Positions 28,928 to 36,494 of a stretch of 64,000 nt of DNA are shown here, in pieces (the stretch's first letter is position 1; the number at the start of each line of letters is the position of its first letter). Source of the DNA: Propioniciclava sinopodophylli (GTDB lineage Bacteria; Actinomycetota; Actinomycetes; Propionibacteriales; Propionibacteriaceae). The stretch is from NCBI RefSeq assembly GCF_004324755.1, contig NZ_SDMQ01000010.1, forward strand, positions 1 to 64,000, in the 5' to 3' direction. A program made the position numbers and the translations under genes. The notes beneath the pieces are model-generated. The model saw nothing but the letters and a program-made list of their open reading frames with translations. It made no database searches and had not been told where the DNA came from.

Positions 28928-29737
28928 ATGCAGGCTGACATCGGCATCATCGGCGGCTCGGGCTTCTACTCCTTCTTCGAGGACGCGACCCGCGTCGAGG
29001 TCGACACCCCGTTCGGTGCGCCGTCGGGGCCGCTCACGGTCGGTGAGGTGGCCGGACGCCGGGTGGCGTTCCTGCCCCGCCACGGCGAGCAGCACCAGTA
29101 CGCCCCCCACAAGGTCAACTACCGGGCGAACCTGTGGGCGCTCAAGGCCTTGGGCGTCTCGCAGGTGCTGGGTCCCTGCGCCGTCGGGTCGCTGCAGCCA
29201 GAACTCACGCCCGGCACGTTCGTCGTGCCCGACCAGGTCGTCGACCGCACCTACCGCCCGGGCCACACGGTCTGGGAGGCCGAGGGCCCGGTGGTCCACG
29301 TCCCGTTCGCCGACCCCTACTGTGCGCGCGGACGTGCCGCTGTGCTGGGGCAGGCCTCCGACGACACCCCGTTGGTGGACGGCGGGACGCTCGTGGTGAT
29401 CAACGGCCCGCGGTTCTCCTCGCGCGCGGAGTCGCGGTGGCACTCTGCGGCCGGCTGGTCGGTCGTGGGCATGACGGGGATGCCCGAGGCGTCCTGCGCC
29501 CGCGAGCTGGCGATGTGCTTCACGTCGGTGGCGTGCGTGACCGACATGGACGCCGGCCTCGAGGGCGAGGAGGGCGTCACGCACGCCGACGTGTTGGAGG
29601 TCTTCGCCGGCAACGTCGAGCGCCTCAAGGCGCTGCTGTGGCGCACGATCGAGCACCTGCCGACCGGCGAGTGCTCCTGCCACCGCGTGCTGGACGGCCT
29701 GCCGCTGCCGTTCCCGTTGCCCACCCCAGCCAACTGA
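28928..29737 (+). CDS. S-methyl-5'-thioadenosine/purine phosphorylase (MTAP family)
   Basis: 269 residues of the trimeric PNP/MTAP family. N-terminal IGIIGGSGFYSF binds phosphate, PRHGEQHQYAPHKVNYRAN is the family signature, and GTFVVPDQVVDRT and VGMTGMPEASCARELAM complete the site. The late SVACVTDMDAG (Asp-x-Asp) pattern is the purine-recognition region typical of MTAP-like rather than 6-oxopurine PNP enzymes. It would salvage methylthioadenosine, a by-product of polyamine synthesis and SAM enzymes. MTA, methylthioinosine or broad purine specificity cannot be separated here. Confidence 0.88.
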   Translation: MQADIGIIGGSGFYSFFEDATRVEVDTPFGAPSGPLTVGEVAGRRVAFLPRHGEQHQYAPHKVNYRANLWALKALGVSQVLGPCAVGSLQPELTPGTFVVPDQVVDRTYRPGHTVWEAEGPVVHVPFADPYCARGRAAVLGQASDDTPLVDGGTLVVINGPRFSSRAESRWHSAAGWSVVGMTGMPEASCARELAMCFTSVACVTDMDAGLEGEEGVTHADVLEVFAGNVERLKALLWRTIEHLPTGECSCHRVLDGLPLPFPLPTPAN

Positions 29738-29746
29738 GGTGCCCCA

Positions 29747-29784
29747 GGTCCCTGAGGTGCGAGCGAAGCGAGCCTCGAAGGGCC
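29747..29784. repeat. REP-like palindromic repeat upstream of the DUF222 gene
   Basis: A 38-base segment beginning GGTCCCTGAGG and ending CCTCGAAGGGCC, with a GCGAGC-GAA-GCGAGC centre, has partly self-complementary ends. I recall similar elements scattered between genes in Propionibacteriaceae and Micrococcales. It lies 10 bases after the MTAP-type gene. Confidence 0.5.
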
Positions 29785-29866
29785 GGACGCCCTCAGTTCC
29801 CGAAACGGACAATACCTACCCCCACCTGGACAACACCTCCCAACCAGAATTGTCGGTGCGTTCGAT

Positions 29867-29872
29867 TAATCT
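29867..29872 (+). promoter_or_regulatory. -10 hexamer TAATCT before the DUF222 gene
   Basis: TAATCT is followed by 6 bases and the ATG at 29879. The preceding 50 bases are unusually AT-rich for this window, consistent with a promoter and with a different origin for this locus. Confidence 0.5.
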
Positions 29873-29878
29873 GTTCGT

Positions 29879-31237
29879 ATGAGTTCAGTTCAGTTGGCGG
29901 GTGTGGCGGACGCCCTGGCCGCGGTCGCCGAGGGCACCGCGATGGTGGTGGCGGGCGAGGTCACCCAGGTGCTGGGCATCGCGTCCGCGTGCGACCTGCA
30001 CCGGGTCGACGAGAACGTGATCGTGGCCGGTGCTGAGCGATGGGTGCCCGGCGGCGCTGACGGGACGCCGGACATCGGCGAGTTCGTGGCCGCCGAGCTC
30101 GGTCTCGCGCTGGGGGTCTCGCCCGCTTCGGCGATGTGCCGGATCGCGGACGTGTTGAACGTGCGCCATCGTCATCCCGGCCTGTGGGGGGCCGTGCTGG
30201 CCGGCCGCGTGCGGTTCTTTGAGGCCGCCCGCGTCGCGCAGGCGTGCGTCGACGCCGGTATCGACCAGACCGCGTGCGGCGTCGTGGATCGGCACTGCGT
30301 GGTGGCGCTGGCCCTGCAGCCGTGGTCCCGGGTGCGGGGTCGCATCGAGGGCTGGATCCTGCTTGCCGACCCGGCTGCCGCCGCCGAGCGCGAGGCCAAG
30401 GCGGCGCTGGCCCGTCGGGTGGAGGTGGGTGCGGTCAAGGCTGGCCACTGCGACCTGTGGGGCCGACTGGACGCCGCCGACGGCATCGCGTTAGACCACG
30501 CGCTGACCAGCATCGCCAAGACCCTGCCCACCGACCACGACCTCGACGTGCGCCGGGCGGCCGCGGTGGGCGTCTTGGCCCGGCAGGCGCTGGGGCAGGC
30601 CGAGCTCCCGCGCGCCGCCGAGGTCATCGTCCACCTTGACGCCACCCCGACCGCCGACGGAGCGGACCTCGCCGACGCAGCGCAGGTGCAGGGGTGGGGC
30701 GCCGTGCTCACCGACCGGCTCGGCCACGTCCTCGCGGGCTGCCAGGTGACCGTGCGCCCCCTCCTGGACGCGCGCAGCATGGCCCCGACCGACGCCTACG
30801 AGCTCCCCGCGTCCATGCGGCGCGTCCTGGAGGGTCGCTGGCCCGCCGACGCCTTCCCCCACGGCAGCCGGGCCTCGGCTTCCTGCCAGGCCGACCACAC
30901 GGCCGCGTTCGACCACGATGCTCCCGCCGGACACGGCCAGACGCACCCCGACCTGATGGCACCCCTCTCGCCGTTCGCGCACCGCGTGAAGACCCACGGT
31001 GGCTGGGGGTGTGCCCAGCCCGAGCCGGGCCTGCTGGTCTGGACCACCCCCCACGGCTGGCAGGTGGTCACCACACCTGCCGGGACGATCGTGATCCAGC
31101 GTCCCGAACCCCGCGAGCACGCGTGGTGGCACCGGGAACCACCCGACTGGCTCGACGACCCGCCCGAGGAGGTGGATGGCCCCGATCCCGGACCGGCCCA
31201 GCCGCCCCTCGCCCTGGCCTACGCATTCACCGCCTGA
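29879..31237 (+). CDS. DUF222 (13E12-type) protein with degenerate HNH domain
   Basis: 452 residues. The N-terminal DUF222 helical domain (about 1-290) is the type found in mycobacterial 13E12 repeat proteins and many actinobacterial HNH proteins. The HNH region starts at CQADHTAAFDHD (residues 336-347) and runs to FAHRVKTHGGW. The central Asn of the usual THPDN(L)xPL motif is Leu359 here (THPDLMAPL), and the following Cys is Ser, so nuclease activity is doubtful. The gene stands alone between repeats and is probably a mobile or multicopy family member. Confidence 0.85.
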   Translation: MSSVQLAGVADALAAVAEGTAMVVAGEVTQVLGIASACDLHRVDENVIVAGAERWVPGGADGTPDIGEFVAAELGLALGVSPASAMCRIADVLNVRHRHPGLWGAVLAGRVRFFEAARVAQACVDAGIDQTACGVVDRHCVVALALQPWSRVRGRIEGWILLADPAAAAEREAKAALARRVEVGAVKAGHCDLWGRLDAADGIALDHALTSIAKTLPTDHDLDVRRAAAVGVLARQALGQAELPRAAEVIVHLDATPTADGADLADAAQVQGWGAVLTDRLGHVLAGCQVTVRPLLDARSMAPTDAYELPASMRRVLEGRWPADAFPHGSRASASCQADHTAAFDHDAPAGHGQTHPDLMAPLSPFAHRVKTHGGWGCAQPEPGLLVWTTPHGWQVVTTPAGTIVIQRPEPREHAWWHREPPDWLDDPPEEVDGPDPGPAQPPLALAYAFTA

Positions 31238-31242
31238 ACTGG

Positions 31243-31261
31243 GGCTTCGACAAGCTCAGCC
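31243..31261. repeat. short dispersed repeat downstream of the DUF222 gene
   Basis: GGCTTCGACAAGCTCAGCC is, from memory, one of the commonest dispersed intergenic words in several actinobacterial genomes. It begins 6 bases after the DUF222 gene stop and leads directly into a tandem repeat. Confidence 0.5.
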
Positions 31262-31331
31262 ACCGTGCAGCCCTCCGGCACACACCACCGTGCAGCCCTC
31301 CGGCACACACCACCGTGCAGCCCTCCGGCAC
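31261..31331. repeat. 25-base tandem repeat, 2.8 copies
   Basis: The unit CACCGTGCAGCCCTCCGGCA plus CACAC occurs at 31261-31285 and 31286-31310, with a third partial copy at 31311-31331. The copies are identical, which implies recent expansion. No ORF uses it. It sits between the DUF222 gene and hemW. Confidence 0.9.
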
Positions 31332-31415
31332 GCCGCCGCGAGGGCCACAGGCGCGCGCCCAGGCATGGGTCGGACGGGGCGTGCTCGGTGCGTGGCGCTC
31401 GCCTACAGTGCGTGC

Positions 31416-32630
31416 GTGACTCCTTCCGCGCTGCCCGACGGCGAACCGGCCCCCGACGATGGGGCCCTGCCGGCGTCCGCCCTCGCCGAGGTCGGGACGC
31501 GCGGGCTGTCGGCGTACGTGCACGTGCCCTTCTGCGCGACCCGCTGCGGCTACTGCGACTTCAACACCTACACCGCGGCCGAGCTCGGGTCCGCGCCGGG
31601 GGCGTCCCGGGAGGCCTACCTCGAGGCGGTGGCCCGGGAGGTCGCGCTGGCCCGCGGCGTGCTGGGCGACCCACCCCCTTTCGCCACGGTCTTCTTCGGC
31701 GGGGGCACGCCAACCCTGCTCGAACCTGCGGAACAGGGCGGGATCCTGGCCCGGCTCCGCGAGGACTTCCGCCTCGACCCGGACGCCGAGGTGACGACCG
31801 AGGCCAACCCCGATTCGGTGACCCCCGCCTCGTTGGCTGCCCTCGTCGAGGCCGGGTTCACGCGCATCTCCTTCGGCATGCAGTCCTCGGCGCCGCACGT
31901 GCTGCGGATGCTGGAGCGCACCCACACCCCGGGCCGCGCCCTCGACGCCGTGCGCTGGGCCCGCGAGGCCGGCTTCTCCTCGGTCAGCCTCGACCTGATC
32001 TACGGCACCCCGACCGAATCGCTCGACGACTGGCGCGCCACCGTCGAGGACGCCCTGACCGCCGACCCCGACCACGTGAGCGCCTACTCGCTCATCGTCG
32101 AGGACGGCACGCGCTTCGCCGCACGGGTCCGCCGGGGCGAGGTGCCCCTGCCCGACGAGGACGACCTCGCCGACAAGTACGAGGTGGCCGACTCCCTGCT
32201 GCGGCAGGCCGGGCTCGAGTGGTACGAGGTGTCGAACTGGGCGCGCCCCGGCCACGCCTGCCGCCACAACCTCGCCTACTGGCGTGGCGACGACTGGTGG
32301 GGCTTCGGCCCCGGGGCGCACAGCCATGTGGGCGGCGTCCGGTTCTGGAACGTCAAGCACCCCCGCACCTACGCCGGACGCCTCGCCGACGGTCTCTCGC
32401 CGGCGGCGGGCCGCGAGCGCCTCACCGCCGAGGACCGGCGCATCGAGCGCGTCCTGCTGGAGCTGCGCCTGCGCGAGGGCGTCCCGATCGAGGTGCTGAC
32501 CGAGAGTGAGCGGGCGCGGCTGCCGGAGCTGGTCGCGCGCGGCTTCCTCCAGGAGGACGGGGATCGCGTGTCCGTCAGCGACCCCGGTCGTCTGCTCGCG
32601 GACGCGGCCGTGCGCGAGCTCCTCGACTGA
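31416..32630 (+). CDS. hemW: HemW radical SAM heme chaperone
   Basis: 404 residues on a GTG start. The radical SAM cluster motif CATRCGYC is at residues 40-47 within YVHVPFCATRCGYCDFN. GGGTPTLL (GGE-like motif), TEANPDS and ISFGMQSS follow, and the C-terminal HemW domain (about 300-400) includes WWGFGPGAHSH. HemW binds heme and passes it to respiratory proteins; older annotations call it oxygen-independent coproporphyrinogen oxidase, which needs extra residues missing here. TACAGT 6 bases before the GTG suggests leaderless initiation. Confidence 0.93.
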   Translation: MTPSALPDGEPAPDDGALPASALAEVGTRGLSAYVHVPFCATRCGYCDFNTYTAAELGSAPGASREAYLEAVAREVALARGVLGDPPPFATVFFGGGTPTLLEPAEQGGILARLREDFRLDPDAEVTTEANPDSVTPASLAALVEAGFTRISFGMQSSAPHVLRMLERTHTPGRALDAVRWAREAGFSSVSLDLIYGTPTESLDDWRATVEDALTADPDHVSAYSLIVEDGTRFAARVRRGEVPLPDEDDLADKYEVADSLLRQAGLEWYEVSNWARPGHACRHNLAYWRGDDWWGFGPGAHSHVGGVRFWNVKHPRTYAGRLADGLSPAAGRERLTAEDRRIERVLLELRLREGVPIEVLTESERARLPELVARGFLQEDGDRVSVSDPGRLLADAAVRELLD

Positions 32631-32637
32631 GTTCGGG

Positions 32638-32862
32638 TCAGCCGACGCGCAGCTCCACGACCTGCTCGCCGGTGTCGATGGTGACCACGTCGCCCTCGGC
32701 GAGCTGGCGGCCGCGCCGCAGGTCCACCTCTCCGTTCACGCTGACGAGCCCCGCCGCGATGAGCTCCCGGGACATGCCGCCGGTGTCGGCGACGTTCGCC
32801 AGCTTGAGGAACTGTCCGAGCCGAATGTTCCCGCCCACCTCGATGGTCTCGATCTGCGCCAT
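32638..32862 (-). CDS. small S4-domain RNA-binding protein (YbcJ-like)
   Basis: 74 residues, essentially one S4 domain: IRLGQFLKLANVADTGG, then AAGLVSVNGEVDLRRGRQL and GDVVTIDTGEQVVEL. Short S4 proteins of the YbcJ/YaaA type are thought to bind structured RNA. It converges with hemW, 7 bases apart, and is divergent from the DUF3097 gene. The start is the only Met in the domain-like region. Confidence 0.85.
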   Translation of the reverse strand: MAQIETIEVGGNIRLGQFLKLANVADTGGMSRELIAAGLVSVNGEVDLRRGRQLAEGDVVTIDTGEQVVELRVG

Positions 32863-32900
32863 GCCACGATGGTGGCACAGGTTCTGTCCCCGGCCCCGCG

Positions 32901-32906
32901 TAGGGT
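32901..32906 (+). promoter_or_regulatory. -10 hexamer TAGGGT for leaderless DUF3097 gene
   Basis: TAGGGT is followed by 7 bases and the GTG start at 32914. Confidence 0.5.
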
Positions 32907-32913
32907 GTTCGCC

Positions 32914-33777
32914 GTGGATCGATACGCGCGCGATGTCCTGACCCCGGGCTGGCAGAAGGCCAACCGTCTCAGCGCGGTCAAGACCCCCGTCGAGCGCGAC
33001 ATGGTGCTCGAGGAGCCCACCTCGGGGTTCGTCGGTGCGGTGGTCGGGTGGGAGAACGGCGTCGTCGTCCTCGAGGACCGCAAGGGCAAGCGCCGCAGCT
33101 TCCCGTTCGGCCCGAACTTCTGGCTCGACGGCAGGCCCGTCGACCTCGCAGCCCCCGCCCGCCCGGCCCCGACCGCCCGCGACAGATCCCAGCAGTACAA
33201 CCGGACGCACACGGCGTCCGGCTCGCGCGTTGGCCCGGCCGAGAAGGCCAAGGTCGCGCTGCCCAGCCGCATCTACGTCGAGGGCCGTCACGACGCCGAG
33301 CTGGTCGAGAAGGTCTGGGGCGCCGACCTGCGGCACGTGGGCGTCGTGGTCGAGTTCCTGGGCGGCATCGACGACCTGCCCGCCATCGTTGCGGAGTTCG
33401 CGCCGACGAAGGGGCGCCGCCTGGGCGTGCTGGTCGACCACCTCGTGCCCGGCACGAAGGAGTGGCGCATCGTCGAGCAGGTCTCGGGCGAGCACGTGTT
33501 CGTGACCGGCCACGAGTACATCGACATCTGGGCCGCCATCAAGCCGGCCCGCGTCGGGCTGACGCGTTGGCCCGACATTCCGCGCGGCACCGACTGGAAG
33601 AAGGGCACGCTCGCCGCCCTCGGCTGGCCGCACGCCGACCAGACCGACGTCGCGCAGGGCTGGAAGCGGATCCTCGGGCAGGTGAGCGGCTGGAAGGACC
33701 TCGACCCCACCCTGCTCACCGAGGTCGAGAAGCTCATCGACTTCGTCACCGACGACCACATCGACCGGGAGTCCTGA
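32914..33777 (+). CDS. DUF3097 domain protein
   Basis: 287 residues on a GTG start. DUF3097 is an actinobacteria-specific family; recognisable blocks are VLEEPTSGFVGAVVGWENG, IYVEGRHDAELVEKVWGADL, EFLGGIDDLPAIVAEF and GVLVDHLVPGTKEWRI. The VEGRHDAELVEKV and VLVDHLVPGTKE segments recall a Toprim-like fold (conserved Glu, then DHxxxGTK), suggesting nucleic-acid metabolism, but no function is established that I know of. It overlaps the next gene by one base (TGATG). Confidence 0.9.
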   Translation: MDRYARDVLTPGWQKANRLSAVKTPVERDMVLEEPTSGFVGAVVGWENGVVVLEDRKGKRRSFPFGPNFWLDGRPVDLAAPARPAPTARDRSQQYNRTHTASGSRVGPAEKAKVALPSRIYVEGRHDAELVEKVWGADLRHVGVVVEFLGGIDDLPAIVAEFAPTKGRRLGVLVDHLVPGTKEWRIVEQVSGEHVFVTGHEYIDIWAAIKPARVGLTRWPDIPRGTDWKKGTLAALGWPHADQTDVAQGWKRILGQVSGWKDLDPTLLTEVEKLIDFVTDDHIDRES

Positions 33778-34538
33778 TGGACACCGAGGCCGTCGCCGAC
33801 CTCGTCAAGGACGTCTGCGCGCGTGTCATCCTGCCCCGCTTCCGGACGCTGGCCGACCACGAGGTCATTTTCAAGCGCCCGGGGGACGTCGTCACGGTGG
33901 CCGACCGCGAGGCCGAGGCCGAGCTCACCGCCGCCCTGGCGGCAGCGACCCCCGGCGCCCGCGTGGTGGGGGAGGAGGCCGCCTTCGCCGACCCCCGCCT
34001 GGTCGACGGGCTCGCCACGGCCGAACACGCGTGGGTCATCGACCCCGTCGACGGCACCCGCAACTTCGCGGCGGGCAAGGTGGACTTCGGCGTCATGGTG
34101 GCCGAGGTGCGGGGCGGGGTGACCGTCCGCGGCTGGATCTGGCAGCCCCTCCACGACGCCCTCCACGTGGCCGAGCGTGGCGCCGGCGCCACCCGCAACG
34201 GGACGCCCCTGCCATGGCTCGCCGCCACCGAGGCTCCCTGGGAGGTCGCCGTCTGGCCCCGGCTGGCCCGGCAGCGCGCCCGGGGCCTGCGGCTGCGCCC
34301 GACGCGGGGCTCCTGCGCGATCGACTACCCGGCTCTGGCGCGCGGCGAACTGGACGGTCTGGCGTACCGGTCGGTCCACCCCTGGGACCACCTCGCCGGC
34401 ACCCTGCTGGTCGCCGAGGTCGGCGGCACCGTGCGCGTCGACGGCCGCCCCTACGGCCCGGGCGGGTACGGGCGGATGCTCTCGGTCGGGCGCAGCGACG
34501 CGGTCGTCGACGCGATCGCGGGCGAGCTCGACCCCTGA
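33777..34538 (+). CDS. hisN: inositol monophosphatase family phosphatase (HisN-like)
   Basis: 253 residues. Metal-binding motifs of the FIG superfamily are intact: VVGEEAAF (Glu), VIDPVDGTRNF (Asp-Pro-Val-Asp-Gly-Thr) and SVHPWDHLAGTLLVAEVGG (WDxxAG). In actinomycetes such proteins are often the histidinol-phosphate phosphatase HisN or an inositol-1-phosphatase (SuhB, ImpA). The sequence does not separate these, so the gene symbol is tentative. It is translationally coupled to the DUF3097 gene. Confidence 0.75.
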   Translation: MDTEAVADLVKDVCARVILPRFRTLADHEVIFKRPGDVVTVADREAEAELTAALAAATPGARVVGEEAAFADPRLVDGLATAEHAWVIDPVDGTRNFAAGKVDFGVMVAEVRGGVTVRGWIWQPLHDALHVAERGAGATRNGTPLPWLAATEAPWEVAVWPRLARQRARGLRLRPTRGSCAIDYPALARGELDGLAYRSVHPWDHLAGTLLVAEVGGTVRVDGRPYGPGGYGRMLSVGRSDAVVDAIAGELDP

Positions 34539-34550
34539 CGCGCGCCGGGC

Positions 34551-35351
34551 TCAGCTGCCCAGCAGCGGTAGCGTCGGACGCCGGCGTGGCCGACCGGCTT
34601 CCCTCATGCGGAGGATGGCCTGCGCCACGAACCGCTCGGCGGGCTCCTGCGGCCACGGCCAGTCGGAGGCCCATGCGCCCGCGGCTCCCTTGCCCGCGTC
34701 GTACAACGACTGGGCCCGCTCGTGCAGCCACTGCATCTCGCCGCGCTGGGTGCCGGCGCCGTCCATGTCGAGCGCCGGCCCGTGGCCGGGCACGATCACG
34801 CAGTCGCGTGGCAGCATGCCGGCCACCCAGTCCAGCGAGGCGCCCCACTCGCCGGGCCACGAGTCCGGGCCGGCGGACGGCTCGGCGGAGGTCTCCATCA
34901 GGTCGCCCAGGAAGGCCACCTTCCGCCCGGGCACCACCGCGACGACGTCGTGGTCGGTGTGCCCGCGCCCGAAGTGCGCCAGCTCGACGTGGCAGTCGCC
35001 CAGGTTCACCGCGGACGCCATCGCGAAGGCCCGCGACACCGCTGGCGTCCCCTCGGCGCACGCGCGCCCCAGGTGCTCGTGGCCGAGGGTGACGAGGTCG
35101 CCGAAGGCAGCCAGCCCGCCGACGTGGTCGTCGTGCGCGTGGGTGACGACGACGTGGGTCAGCGGGACGCCACCGGTGACACCCTCGGCGGCGGCCCGGA
35201 TGGCCCGGCCCTGGTCGGGCGAGCTGCCGGTGTCGACCAGCAGGGCCCCGCTCGACCCCACCACGACGCCGACGTTCACCCCCTCGGGCTCGGCCACCGC
35301 GACGAGCACGCGGTCGGCGACGGGCACGAACGGTCCCAAGCTGTACTCCAC
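34551..35351 (-). CDS. metallo-beta-lactamase fold hydrolase
   Basis: 266 residues on a GTG start preceded on the minus strand by TAGGGT and 6 bases. The metal site THAHDDHVGGLAAF is complete; HFGRGHTDHDVV, FLGDLMET and IVPGHGPA supply the remaining His and Asp ligands. The shape is like SoxH/quinoprotein-relay-type or generic MBL hydrolases rather than glyoxalase II. No signal peptide, so cytoplasmic. Substrate unknown. It is divergent from hrcA. Confidence 0.85.
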   Translation of the reverse strand: MEYSLGPFVPVADRVLVAVAEPEGVNVGVVVGSSGALLVDTGSSPDQGRAIRAAAEGVTGGVPLTHVVVTHAHDDHVGGLAAFGDLVTLGHEHLGRACAEGTPAVSRAFAMASAVNLGDCHVELAHFGRGHTDHDVVAVVPGRKVAFLGDLMETSAEPSAGPDSWPGEWGASLDWVAGMLPRDCVIVPGHGPALDMDGAGTQRGEMQWLHERAQSLYDAGKGAAGAWASDWPWPQEPAERFVAQAILRMREAGRPRRRPTLPLLGS

Positions 35352-35390
35352 CCGGCCACCCTAGCGAGGGCGTCCGCCCCATGGCGTAGA

Positions 35391-35417
35391 CTGGCACTCT
35401 GTCAGGTCGAGTGCCAA
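35391..35417 (+). promoter_or_regulatory. CIRCE operator of hrcA-dnaJ
   Basis: CTGGCACTC, a 9-base spacer and GAGTGCCAA form an inverted repeat that matches the CIRCE consensus TTAGCACTC-N9-GAGTGCTAA in layout and core. It overlaps a TAGACT -10 hexamer (35387-35392) at its left end and the hrcA Shine-Dalgarno AAGGAGG at its right end, so bound HrcA could block both transcription and translation. Confidence 0.85.
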
Positions 35418-35428
35418 GGAGGTGGAGC

Positions 35429-36451
35429 GTGCTGGACGACCGGAAGCTGGCCATCCTGCGCGCCATCGTCTCCGACTACGTCTCCAGCCAGGAGCCCGTC
35501 GGCTCCCGCGCGCTGGTTGAGCGGCACAACCTCAACGTCTCCTCGGCCACCGTCCGCAACGACATGGCGGTGCTGGAGGAGGAGGGCTACATCACCCAGC
35601 CACACACGTCCGCCGGCCGCATCCCCACCGACAAGGGCTACCGCCTGTTCGTCGACCGCCTCTCGACGGTCAAGCCGCTCTCGGCGGCCGAGAGGCGCGC
35701 CATCAGCGCGTTCATGGCCGGCGCCCTCGACGTCGACGACGTCGTGCGCCGCACGGTGCAACTGCTCGCCCAGATCACCCGGCAGGTCGCGATCGTCCAG
35801 TACCCGGTGCTGTCGTCGCTGGTGATCCGCCACGTCGAGGTCCTGCGGCTGGGCCCCGACCGGGGCCTGGTGATGTGCGTGTCGACGACCGGCACGGTCG
35901 AGCAGCGCATCGTCTCGCTCCCGCCCGACGCCGACGACGACGACGACCTCAACCTCGTCCGCGGCAAGCTCGCGGAGTTGCTCGTGGGCGCCTCCCCGCG
36001 CGAGGCCATCGACCGGCTGGCCGCGTTCGCCGACCAGGTGCCACCCTCGGTGTCCGCCCTCTCCTCGACCGTGGTCGCCGCCCTTCTCGACATCGTCTCC
36101 GACGACCCGGGGGCCCGCGTGGCCGTGGCCGGCGTACCGAATCTGACCCGGTTCGGCGACCAGTTCGAGACCACCGTGAGGCCCGTGCTGGAGGCCCTCG
36201 AGGAGCAGGTGGTGCTGCTGCACCTGCTCGGGGAGGCGACCTCCACCAGCGACGTGACCGTCCGCATCGGGCAGGAGAACCCGTACGAGCCCCTCCAGGA
36301 GACGTCGGTGGTGGCGTCCGGCTACGGTGCGGACGAGCGTGCCTGGGCCACCCTGGGCATCGTGGGCCCCACCCGCATGGACTACCCGTCGGCCATCGCG
36401 TCCGTGCGCGCCGTCGCACGCTACGTCGGCCGATTTCTTGCCGAAGGTTGA
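35429..36451 (+). CDS. hrcA: heat-inducible transcription repressor HrcA
   Basis: 340 residues. HrcA represses class I heat-shock genes by binding CIRCE, helped by GroEL. The winged-helix domain (about 1-75) contains [21 protein letters not shown] and [19 protein letters not shown]. The dimerisation and inserted domains follow, ending [21 protein letters not shown]. The GTG at 35429 is chosen because AAGGAGG is 6 bases upstream; the in-frame GTG at 35411 lies inside the operator. Confidence 0.96.
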   Translation: MLDDRKLAILRAIVSDYVSSQEPVGSRALVERHNLNVSSATVRNDMAVLEEEGYITQPHTSAGRIPTDKGYRLFVDRLSTVKPLSAAERRAISAFMAGALDVDDVVRRTVQLLAQITRQVAIVQYPVLSSLVIRHVEVLRLGPDRGLVMCVSTTGTVEQRIVSLPPDADDDDDLNLVRGKLAELLVGASPREAIDRLAAFADQVPPSVSALSSTVVAALLDIVSDDPGARVAVAGVPNLTRFGDQFETTVRPVLEALEEQVVLLHLLGEATSTSDVTVRIGQENPYEPLQETSVVASGYGADERAWATLGIVGPTRMDYPSAIASVRAVARYVGRFLAEG

Positions 36452-36484
36452 TCCGCACAGCCTCGCCGAAGGTTGACCGCACAG
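36440..36484. repeat. direct repeat spanning the hrcA stop
   Basis: GCCGAAGGTTGATCCGCACAG (36440-36460) recurs with one base missing at 36465-36484. The first copy contains the last three sense codons and stop of hrcA. The duplication separates hrcA from the dnaJ ribosome site. Confidence 0.85.
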
Positions 36485-36494
36485 AAGGAATGAG

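Noticed and set aside
29879-31237. DUF222/HNH gene as a transposase or insertion sequence
   Set aside because: There are no terminal inverted repeats matching each other, no target-site duplication and no DDE or related domain. The flanking repeats differ from each other.
31261-31331. CRISPR array
   Set aside because: The 25-base units are contiguous with no spacers, only 2.8 copies exist and no cas genes are near.
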